A stretch of 64,000 nt of DNA from Belliella alkalica (GTDB lineage Bacteria > Bacteroidota > Bacteroidia > Cytophagales > Cyclobacteriaceae), in the NCBI RefSeq assembly GCF_022549785.1, contig NZ_JAKZGO010000008.1:164971-228970 (forward strand), read 5' to 3'. The notes below the pieces were generated by a model that saw nothing but the letters and a program-made list of their open reading frames with translations, was not told where the DNA came from and did not search any database. Positions 42,321 through 49,715 of the stretch are shown one piece after another (the stretch's first letter is position 1; every line of letters starts with the position of its first letter). The translations under genes were made by a program, and so were the position numbers.

Positions 42321-45300
42321 TTAAAATCCAACATTAAGACCTACGGACCATGTTCTAATGATCGGAGCTACGTTTTGATCAATACCAAAACTCAATTGAC
42401 CTGAGAAGGAGTTTGACTCAGGATCCAATCCTGAATATTTTGTAAAGATCAAAGGATTTTGAACTTGTGCAAAGAATCTTGCACTTCTGATGTTTCCATT
42501 AAATGTACTCTCCATAAACGTTCTAGGAACTCTATACCCTATAACAATATTCTGAACCCTTACAAAATCACCTCTCTCAATGAATCTTGAGTTAGAAGCA
42601 GAAGTCTGCCAAGTGTTAGAATCTCTACCTGAATAAAGTCTAGGAATATCTGTTACTTGACCACTTTCAGTCCATCTGTTTTGGATTTCAGCAAGGTTAT
42701 TTGAGAATCCAAGCCCAAGAAGACCTCTTTTTGTTTCATTCATGATAAAGTTACCACCAGAATATCTAATAAAGATCTCAGCATCCCAATTGCCATAAGT
42801 GAAGTTGTTTGACCAACCACCTTGGTATTTTGGAAGCGTGTTACCCAAGAAAGACTGTGTAGGTGCAGAACCCGCAACTGATACATTTCCTGGATCAGCA
42901 GGGTCATAAGCTCTCCATGCAGATGCTCCTTGTAACTGAACGATATTATCTCCGCTGAAATACATGGCATTACCATTAGCAGGATTAACTCCAGCCCATC
43001 TGAATCCATAAAGTTGAGCAATTGGGCCTCCTTCTACAGTTCTATTGTAAGTACCTGTAAGCGGTTGAACTAATCTCGTAACTTCATTATTCAACCAAGT
43101 AAAGTTGAAATCAGTATTCCAAACAAAGTCACCTCTCTGCAATACTTTTGTCATCACTCTTAATTCAACACCTTGGTTAAACAATGCACCTACGTTTTGA
43201 CTGATAGTGTTTCCAGGAATACCTAAAGAAGGAGCAGTTGGTGCATTCAATACCAAACCATCTACATTGTTATAGAAATAATCCGCAGCAATTGTTACAT
43301 TACCTACAGTCATATCCATACCTATGTTAAACTTCTTAGAAGTTTCCCACTGAAGCGCTACGTTAGCTACGTTAGAATATCCAATACCAGCACCGGCAGC
43401 CGCCAATACAGGACCAAAACCACCTGCATAAGGGAAAGATCCACCTGGTAATTCTACGTTACCTACTTCTGCATAAGAAGCCCTTACTTTGAAGTCTGAT
43501 ATCACACTGCTATTGAAAAACGATTCATCTGAAACTCTCCATCCAATAGACCCACCTGGGAAGGTTCCACGCCTGTTTTCAGGGGCTAACTGAGAAATAC
43601 CATCATTTCTTACAGTCAATGACAATAGATATTTTCCTTTGTAGCTATAGTTTACTCTACCAAAATAAGAATCAAATCCCTGCTCAGAAAATCCTCCAGA
43701 AGAAAATTGATTGTTATAAGAACCAGTAATCAAACCTCTAAATCTGAAGAATTCATCAGAAAAGTCAGTACCCGAAGCAGTAAAGTTATAGAAATTTGTG
43801 TACTGATATTCCATACCTGCAGTTACGTTGATATTGTGGTCATCAGCAATTACAGTTTGATAATTCAAAGTGTTTTGCCAGTTCCATCTGAATACAGGGT
43901 TGTATCTCATAGTAACAGATCCATTCGCACTTCTACCATCTCCATGTCTTGGATCAAGAGAAGTAAAATCATCTGCCATTGTCAAATCAATTCCTATTTG
44001 TGATCTTGCAGTCAATCCTTGTGCGATATCAACTTCTGCATACGCATTACCCAAAACTCTGTGGTTTCTGTTTCTGTAAACGTTGTTTTGCAATACATAA
44101 GCAATGTTAGGAATGTTGTTATCCGGTCCTGCTAAGTTAGCTCCAAAACCAGTAGTTGCACCGTTTGCAGTGATATTGAATCCTCCAAAAGCAGTATTTT
44201 CTGGGTCATAGATTGGAACGTTTGGCAACGCTCTTGTAGCATTGTACATAGCTCCAGAAAGTGAATTCCCTCCATTGTTCAAACCTACGATTTCAGTATA
44301 TGTATAAGATAAGCTTTTACCTATTCTGATTCTGTTTGAAATTGAATGGTCAAGGTTTGATCTAAATGCATATCTTTTCAAATCATTGCTTTTGATAGCG
44401 GACTCTTGATCAGTAAAGCCTGCAGAAAAGAAATATTTAGTATTTTCAGATCCACCACTTACAGAAAGGTTATGTTGTTGTGTAATACCTTTTCTAAAAA
44501 TAGCATCTTGCCAATCTGTGTTTACTCCAGGATTCGCCAACAAGGATTGTCCAAGGTTTGCTCTCTTCTCATTAGCAATTACAACCCATTCGTCACCAGT
44601 CAATAGATCGAATCTGTTTACATCTTCATTGAAACCAGTACTCATGCTGTAGTTTACCTGAGCTTTACCTGTTTTTCCTCTTTTAGTAGTGATCAAAATC
44701 ACACCATTTGCGGCTCTAGAACCGTAGATTGCAGATGCTGAACCATCTTTCAATACTTCGTACGACTCAATGTCCGCAGGGTTGATATTTGAAAGCGGGT
44801 TGGCAGAAACAGAAGCAGAGCGATCTGAATCTACTACAGGAACACCATCGATCACGATCAAAGGATCGGCACCACCCGAAAGTGAGTTAACACCTCTAAT
44901 TCTGATGATAGGTCTTGCACCAATGATCCCAGAAGGAACAGTAACTTGCACACCTGGTGCTCTACCTGCCAACTGTGTATCAAATGAAGGTGCTACTAAG
45001 TTTTCTATAGCCTCATTGCTTATAGACGTAACAGAACCTGTTACATCTCTTCTTTCTTGGGTACCATAACCTACTACCACTACTTCACTTAGTGTTTTTA
45101 CATCTGGCTCCAACACTACGTCAATTTTGGAGTTGTTTCCGATTGCCATTTCTTTTGTCAAAAAGCCGACAAAACTAAAAACCAATGTACCTGATCCTTC
45201 AGGAGCATTGATTGAGTAGCTACCATCAAGGTCAGTAATTGCACCAACGGTAGTTCCCTTCACACGAACATTGACACCTGGTACACCTTCTGGCTCTTCA

Positions 45301-45395
45301 GCAGAAGTAACCCTTCCTGTCACTGTCCGACTCTGTGCTGCGACAGTCAAAACCGTCATTACAGCAAACACAAAGCTGAGTAAAATTTTCTTCAT
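42321..45395 (-). CDS. SusC/RagA family TonB-linked transporter
   Basis: A 1,024-residue outer membrane transporter from the start at 45395 (MKKILLSFVFAVMTVLTVAAQ). A carboxypeptidase-regulatory-like domain (about 23-100) precedes the SusC signature VVVVGYGTQERRDVTGSVTS, the plug (RIRGVNSLSGGADPLIVIDGVPVVD) and the barrel, ending TWSVGLNVGF. It is the import channel of the SusD pair. The 720-base region upstream is unusually long and AT-rich. Confidence 0.94.
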   Translation of the reverse strand: MKKILLSFVFAVMTVLTVAAQSRTVTGRVTSAEEPEGVPGVNVRVKGTTVGAITDLDGSYSINAPEGSGTLVFSFVGFLTKEMAIGNNSKIDVVLEPDVKTLSEVVVVGYGTQERRDVTGSVTSISNEAIENLVAPSFDTQLAGRAPGVQVTVPSGIIGARPIIRIRGVNSLSGGADPLIVIDGVPVVDSDRSASVSANPLSNINPADIESYEVLKDGSASAIYGSRAANGVILITTKRGKTGKAQVNYSMSTGFNEDVNRFDLLTGDEWVVIANEKRANLGQSLLANPGVNTDWQDAIFRKGITQQHNLSVSGGSENTKYFFSAGFTDQESAIKSNDLKRYAFRSNLDHSISNRIRIGKSLSYTYTEIVGLNNGGNSLSGAMYNATRALPNVPIYDPENTAFGGFNITANGATTGFGANLAGPDNNIPNIAYVLQNNVYRNRNHRVLGNAYAEVDIAQGLTARSQIGIDLTMADDFTSLDPRHGDGRSANGSVTMRYNPVFRWNWQNTLNYQTVIADDHNINVTAGMEYQYTNFYNFTASGTDFSDEFFRFRGLITGSYNNQFSSGGFSEQGFDSYFGRVNYSYKGKYLLSLTVRNDGISQLAPENRRGTFPGGSIGWRVSDESFFNSSVISDFKVRASYAEVGNVELPGGSFPYAGGFGPVLAAAGAGIGYSNVANVALQWETSKKFNIGMDMTVGNVTIAADYFYNNVDGLVLNAPTAPSLGIPGNTISQNVGALFNQGVELRVMTKVLQRGDFVWNTDFNFTWLNNEVTRLVQPLTGTYNRTVEGGPIAQLYGFRWAGVNPANGNAMYFSGDNIVQLQGASAWRAYDPADPGNVSVAGSAPTQSFLGNTLPKYQGGWSNNFTYGNWDAEIFIRYSGGNFIMNETKRGLLGLGFSNNLAEIQNRWTESGQVTDIPRLYSGRDSNTWQTSASNSRFIERGDFVRVQNIVIGYRVPRTFMESTFNGNIRSARFFAQVQNPLIFTKYSGLDPESNSFSGQLSFGIDQNVAPIIRTWSVGLNVGF

Positions 45396-46115
45396 AAGGA
45401 TAATAATTAGTTTTTGTGAACAATAAAATTCTATTCCAAAAATGATATTAATTTTCTTAAAATCCAATTTTCATGTTTTTATTGAGATCAATAGATCCCT
45501 ATTATTCTTTCATTATCCTTTTGTCAGAATATTATTCTGATGAATACTAATTTTTTTGATTAATAATAGTAAATACCCCAGATCTAGCTCTATTTTCGAA
45601 ATATCTATCATCATTTTCTTGTTTAGAAAAAATTAAATACCACCACTAAATACATTACTATTTCTACTACACAAGTGAAAATAGTGTAAGGTTGTTGAAA
45701 AAGAATCATTGATTAATGATAACACATGAATTACAAAACAATATTTTGAAGCTTTTTTATTTTTTTTTGAAAACTTATTTAAGGATATAATTGACCATTT
45801 AAAGAAAAATAAAGGTTTTCCTATAATAAAGCTTTGAAATGAATGTCATTTTTATTGCTTTTTTCTAGTTTAAATATGTCCGATTTGCTACACATATAGT
45901 ATCCGTTCATTAATGTAACTTCAGCTAGCCATAGCAAGAATGCGAAGTATTAAGCACGTATGATTATTGAGGATAGGCAAAAAAATTGGAAGCGGAAGAA
46001 CTGTCAAAGGTTAGTAAATCCACTCATTTGTGGACACTTGATAAGCTCTTAGAAATGATAGCAATTTAAAGATAATATGAAAACAAAATTTAAATAATCA
46101 GGATCACAGGGTTCA
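45396..46115. other. Long AT-rich upstream region of susC
   Basis: A 720-base stretch without a gene. It holds the susC promoter and leader region, including long A/T runs. One short frame at 45980-46069 (KKLEAEELSKVSKSTHLWTL and DKLLEMIAI, then a stop) reads like the C-terminal end of a helical protein but lacks a start. It may be a gene relic. Confidence 0.35.
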
Positions 46116-46676
46116 TTAATTAGTTATTGAATTGAGATTGATTTCTTTGATTGATATCCATCTATTATCTATTTTTTTCAGAAGTGAAAATTTATCGAAT
46201 TTTACAGAATGGTTGAAATCAAGTCCTTTTGTGTAATTCCAGTATTCTTCAAAAAACTTTACTTTCATATCTTTAAAAGCTATTGTCATATGCGGATGGT
46301 AGTTTGTATCACTTAGCTCCTTGACTAGTTTTAGTTCGCGCTTACAAAATTCAGCCAATGCTGATTGCATCAATCCCAGCTGTTCACTTTGCTTCACCTT
46401 TATGTAAATAACTCTATTTCCAAACTTACCAAAGCCTTGAAAACTAAGTTTTATACTTTTGTGATTCCTTGCGAATATTTCCAAGCTATTTATCAAATTA
46501 TCCTCCTTGGCTTCATTCCATCCAAATGGCATCTTTAAGGTAACATGTGCTGGTGATTTCAATGCATATTTGAGTCCAAATTTTTCTTTCAAATCCTCTT
46601 TGATAGCAGTTACTTCTTCTTGAAGAGCTCCTACTGGAACTAATGCTATGAAATATTTACAAATATTTTTTGCCAT
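46116..46676 (-). CDS. 2'-5' RNA ligase / cyclic phosphodiesterase-like protein
   Basis: A 186-residue 2H phosphoesterase-fold protein from the start at 46676 (MAKNICKYFIALVPVG). The two catalytic HxTx-type motifs are visible: HVTLKMPF and HPHMTIAF, the second as HxT with Met before Thr. This family cleaves or forms 2'-5' or 2',3'-cyclic RNA bonds. A promoter is predicted 6 bases before the ATG. Element A is inserted directly upstream of its -33 region. No partner genes. Confidence 0.82.
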   Translation of the reverse strand: MAKNICKYFIALVPVGALQEEVTAIKEDLKEKFGLKYALKSPAHVTLKMPFGWNEAKEDNLINSLEIFARNHKSIKLSFQGFGKFGNRVIYIKVKQSEQLGLMQSALAEFCKRELKLVKELSDTNYHPHMTIAFKDMKVKFFEEYWNYTKGLDFNHSVKFDKFSLLKKIDNRWISIKEINLNSITN

Positions 46677-46682
46677 TGTAGG

Positions 46683-46712
46683 CAAATATATTTGAATTTG
46701 GATGATACTCAA
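46683..46712 (-). promoter_or_regulatory. Promoter of the RNA-ligase-like gene
   Basis: On the minus strand TTG (46712-46710), a 19-base spacer, then TATATTTG (46690-46683) match the Bacteroidota -33/-7 consensus and spacing exactly. Only 6 bases separate the -7 box from the ATG at 46676, implying a leaderless or nearly leaderless mRNA. The 9-bp duplication of element A starts one base beyond the -33 box. Confidence 0.65.
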
Positions 46713-46722
46713 TAATAATCAA

Positions 46723-46873
46723 TATGATTATCCGCAATCATGCCACTAATCAATTAAACGATTGTTTTTGGGCAAACTGATACTAATAGATTTTGGATAT
46801 TTATTGATATTGGTTCGAAATCACAGGTTAATTCGATTATTTAGATTCTATTGGTATGAAAACGGATATACAT
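46723..46873 (+). repeat. ~150-bp mobile-like element, copy A, with 9-bp direct repeats
   Basis: The element begins TATGATTATCCGCAATCA and ends GAAAACGGATATACAT, giving imperfect terminal inverted repeats (TATGATTATCCG against TATGTATATCCG). It is about 91% identical to copy B on the other strand. AATAATCAA flanks it exactly on both sides (46714-46722 and 46874-46882). It has no open frame. This is the best evidence in the window for a small mobile element of the MITE type. Confidence 0.82.
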
Positions 46874-46886
46874 AATAATCAAAATC

Positions 46887-47043
46887 TATGAATGGAGTGA
46901 TACCAGTAATTTTTTAAGTAAGTTCTCTTTGATTCATTGCGATCCAACAGAGGTGGACAAGTTATTTATTGGCAATAGATATTGATATGAATCATACATT
47001 ATTACTAGAATCATAATCTATTGGTAAAGTAGCCGATAATCAT
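46887..47043 (+). repeat. Degenerate dispersed element, copy D, tandem with copy A
   Basis: Directly after copy A a 157-base segment begins TATGAATGG..CCAGTAAT and ends CTATTGGTAAAGTAGCCGAT then AATCAT, matching both element ends loosely. AAAATC lies on each side (46881-46886 and 47044-47049). It appears to be an older copy next to which, or into which, copy A inserted. Confidence 0.5.
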
Positions 47044-47136
47044 AAAATCAAACATGAAATATAGATAATTCTCCATGGGATTTGAGAAATCTCAAAGCAA
47101 ACTGCTAAATTGAACCACCATTGAGAAACTACAGAT

Positions 47137-48051
47137 ATGAAGAATTTTGAAAAGGCGATGATTGGCCTTGACCTCAGCGAAATGGATGAAATCCTCATTC
47201 GAAAAGTTGCTTTTGTCAGTGAAGCATTGGGCTTCAAAAAATTGTACTTGGTGCATGTAGCAAAAGACCTTGTGCTACCTGAGGAAATCAGAAGTGCTTA
47301 CCCCGACTTATTAGCTCCGATGGACGAGACAATCACAGCAGAGATAAAATCCTTAGTCAATCAGGAAAAAACGCTGGATAAATCTATCGAAATAGAAATT
47401 ATAGTCTTGGAAGGGAATCCTATGGAAACCTTTTTAAGATCTGCCAAAGTCAAAGATGTTGATCTGATCATTATGGGTAGAAAAGATGAGCTACCGGGTA
47501 GTGGTTCCCTTTCCAAAAATCTTGCTCAAAAAGCGCCATGCTCAGTTTTATTTCTAACTGAACGAGGACCTGTTGCAGTTCCCAAAAAAATAATGGTACC
47601 GCTTGATTTTTCTGATCATTCCAATATTTCATTCGAGTTTGCTACACAACTCAACAACAACCTCAATGCAGAGATTATCGGTTTGCATATTTATGATGTT
47701 CCTACAGGATATTATAAAACCGGAAAATCCTACGAGGAATTTGCAAAAATTATGGAAGAAAATGCAAAGAAAAGCTACCAAGATTTTCTTCAAAAAAATA
47801 AGTTGAGATCATTTGATTGCCTATTTTTTCTTAGAGACAACGGAAATGACGGAAGGCATATCCTGAAATTGGCAAAGGAAAACAATGTAGATCTTATCAT
47901 TATGGGGAGCCGTGGGCGAACCAATTCAGCGGCAGCTCTACTCGGAAGTACAGCTGAAAAAATCGTTCAGCTAAACAATGAAATCCCAATGTTAGTGTTT
48001 AAGAAAAAAGGAGAAACAATGAGTTTTCTCCAAGCTTTGATGAAACTATAA
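47137..48051 (+). CDS. Universal stress protein, two UspA domains
   Basis: A 304-residue cytoplasmic protein of two tandem UspA domains (about 1-145 and 150-290). The second keeps the ATP-binding signature GSRGRTNSAAALLGSTAEKI (G-2x-G-9x-G-S/T pattern); the first has GRKDELPGSGSLSKNLAQ, also close to it. A short C-terminal tail follows. Usp proteins help survival in starvation or oxidative stress. It has a strong terminator and no partner. Confidence 0.9.
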   Translation: MKNFEKAMIGLDLSEMDEILIRKVAFVSEALGFKKLYLVHVAKDLVLPEEIRSAYPDLLAPMDETITAEIKSLVNQEKTLDKSIEIEIIVLEGNPMETFLRSAKVKDVDLIIMGRKDELPGSGSLSKNLAQKAPCSVLFLTERGPVAVPKKIMVPLDFSDHSNISFEFATQLNNNLNAEIIGLHIYDVPTGYYKTGKSYEEFAKIMEENAKKSYQDFLQKNKLRSFDCLFFLRDNGNDGRHILKLAKENNVDLIIMGSRGRTNSAAALLGSTAEKIVQLNNEIPMLVFKKKGETMSFLQALMKL

Positions 48052-48092
48052 TTTTGGTAAGTCCAATATTATAAGCAAATCAAAAAAAATGA

Positions 48093-48140
48093 ATAAAGCC
48101 GATACTCGTCAAAGATCAACAGGTATCGGCTTTATAAAAA
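48093..48140. terminator. Bidirectional terminator
   Basis: A perfect 13-bp stem (ATAAAGCCGATAC/GTATCGGCTTTAT) with a 17-base loop, T/A-rich on both sides. It separates the stress protein gene from the convergent YcxB-like gene. Confidence 0.85.
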
Positions 48141-48197
48141 AATTTTATGTATTTGAACTCATACACTGAGCCAAACAATACAATTTTTGAAGCATGA

Positions 48198-48689
48198 TCA
48201 AGAAGATATTGGTTTTTCGGCTAAGTATCCTTTTCTTCTTAGGATAGTTTCAACGAATTTTTTATCATTTTCCGAATTGAAAATCCTGTAAGGAAGATGA
48301 ATAAATTGTGCTTTTGACATTGTCAAAACAAAAGCATCCTTAGTGGCTTCTACTTTTTTGATCATATTCCAGTTGATGGGCATGCCCTGTTTGGCATTTA
48401 GCTTCATCATCACTTGCCTACTATCAATCTCATAGGACATTTTCTCAAACATTACTTTATTTTGTTCCATTTGGGTGACACCTGCAAATTGGATTACCCA
48501 GAACAATAAATAAAGGATGTAAGCCAAAATAGCCATACTTATCCACCACCAAGAAGCAATCCAAAAGTATCCACATGCTATTGCTATAGCAATAAGAATA
48601 ACCCACCATTGCTCTTTAAGGACATTGACAAGCCCCATTTTTATATAAGTACCAGATTCGAGTTTGTGTTTTTTTGTCTTTACTATCAT
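48198..48689 (-). CDS. YcxB-like membrane protein
   Basis: A 163-residue protein from the start at 48689 (MIVKTKKHKLESGTYIKMG); an ATG eight codons earlier is possible. Two membrane helices (WWVILIAIAIACGYFWIASWWW; MAILAYILYLLFWVIQF) precede a cytoplasmic domain with the YcxB pattern PINWNMIKKVEATKDAFVL followed by IHLPYRIF. Function of the family is unknown. Confidence 0.7.
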   Translation of the reverse strand: MIVKTKKHKLESGTYIKMGLVNVLKEQWWVILIAIAIACGYFWIASWWWISMAILAYILYLLFWVIQFAGVTQMEQNKVMFEKMSYEIDSRQVMMKLNAKQGMPINWNMIKKVEATKDAFVLTMSKAQFIHLPYRIFNSENDKKFVETILRRKGYLAEKPISS

Positions 48690-48853
48690 TATTTTTGAAA
48701 TTTCAGTCTGCAAATATCCGATGATATCGGCTATTTACCAAGCTAAGCAACAACCTTTAATTTATTAAAAAAAAAATCTAACCAATTATGGATAAAAATT
48801 GTTATTAATTGATACTTATCTCAATATGTTATATATTAAAGAAATTTTACAAT

Positions 48854-49090
48854 ATGAATAGTCTAATTGTTGATTTGGTTTTGCTCGGTCTCACATACGT
48901 TGTGTTGATCTACTTCGTTGCTACACTGACCAAAGCGAGGTTAAATCATAGAAACAATGACTCAAGAGATGATGGAGATGGAGGGGTGGAAAATTATACA
49001 CCTCCCAAAATTGATTTGCCTCCTGGAATTGTTTGGCCAAAAGACAGCATCATTGAAAAAACTAGGGATAAATCTCCAGTAAATTATTAA
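48854..49090 (+). CDS. Small membrane protein with Pro-rich tail
   Basis: A 78-residue protein from the ATG at 48854. One membrane helix (LIVDLVLLGLTYVVLIYFVATL) is followed by an acidic linker and a Pro-rich tail (YTPPKIDLPPGIVWPKD). Its stop overlaps the convergent fur-like gene by four bases. The family is not recognised; the shape suggests a conserved lineage protein. Confidence 0.65.
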   Translation: MNSLIVDLVLLGLTYVVLIYFVATLTKARLNHRNNDSRDDGDGGVENYTPPKIDLPPGIVWPKDSIIEKTRDKSPVNY

Positions 49091-49506
49091 CTGCATTTGT
49101 CACAGATTCCTTGTATCAGTAAGCTAACTTCCCTATTGATAAAGCCAGAAGGTAGCTCGATTTTTGGTAAAACAGCCTCTTCAATGCACTTGGTCTGTCC
49201 ACATTTTTCGCATTTGAAATGAACATGGTCATGGTCGTGGTGGTCATGATCTTCGTGAGAATGCATACACAATGCATACTTAGCTGCACCACTATCATCA
49301 AGAACTTTGTGTATTAGATCATTGTCCAAAAAGGTTTTCAATGTCCTATATATAGTAACTCTATCAAAATCCTTCTGAAAAATTTGTTCCAAATCAGCAT
49401 GGGAGAGCGCTGCTTGTTTTTTCAAAAATGCATCCAAAACCTCTTTCCTACAATTTGTTATCCTGAGATTATGCTCTTTTAGTATTTCTAGGGGAGTTAT
49501 AGCCAT
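49087..49506 (-). CDS. Fur-family metal-responsive repressor with His-rich segment
   Basis: A 139-residue Fur-family regulator. The winged helix covers about 1-75 (RVTIYRTLKTFLDNDLIHKV). The metal and dimer domain has a dense His/Asp stretch (MHSHEDHDHHDHDHVHFKC, residues 81-99) and the structural zinc pairs C99/C102 and C135/C138, with an extra C107. The His-rich stretch and short C-terminus resemble Zur more than Fur, but this is inference. A Zur-like palindrome lies 10 kb away upstream of a COG0523 operon. Confidence 0.85.
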   Translation of the reverse strand: MAITPLEILKEHNLRITNCRKEVLDAFLKKQAALSHADLEQIFQKDFDRVTIYRTLKTFLDNDLIHKVLDDSGAAKYALCMHSHEDHDHHDHDHVHFKCEKCGQTKCIEEAVLPKIELPSGFINREVSLLIQGICDKCS

Positions 49507-49629
49507 GCTTTACTTTAATTACTTCTTACATGGTAAAAATAGTGATTATTTTCACTTCTTCCACAAAAGTATTGATATACGGAACTTTGCCAATGATGAT
49601 TTTAATTCCAGGATTTCTACAAAGTCAGA

Positions 49630-49672
49630 TAAAACTAAAAAGCCAGCTTGATTACAGGCTGGCTTTTTAGTT
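49630..49672 (-). terminator. Terminator of the zinc metalloprotease gene
   Basis: A perfect 15-bp stem (AACTAAAAAGCCAGC/GCTGGCTTTTTAGTT) with a 10-base loop; T-rich on either strand. Confidence 0.85.
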
Positions 49673-49715
49673 ATCAATTTTCAAATAGCTTGGTGAACAC
49701 CTAAGCCATCCATAA

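Noticed and set aside
45980-46069. Short frame with KKLEAEELSKVSKSTHLWTL and a stop
   Set aside because: It reads like a real helical protein end, but lacks a start codon, and no known family could be matched. Mentioned only as a possible relic.
47137-48051. Two separate stress-protein genes
   Set aside because: The two UspA domains lie in one uninterrupted frame with a short linker, a common tandem form.
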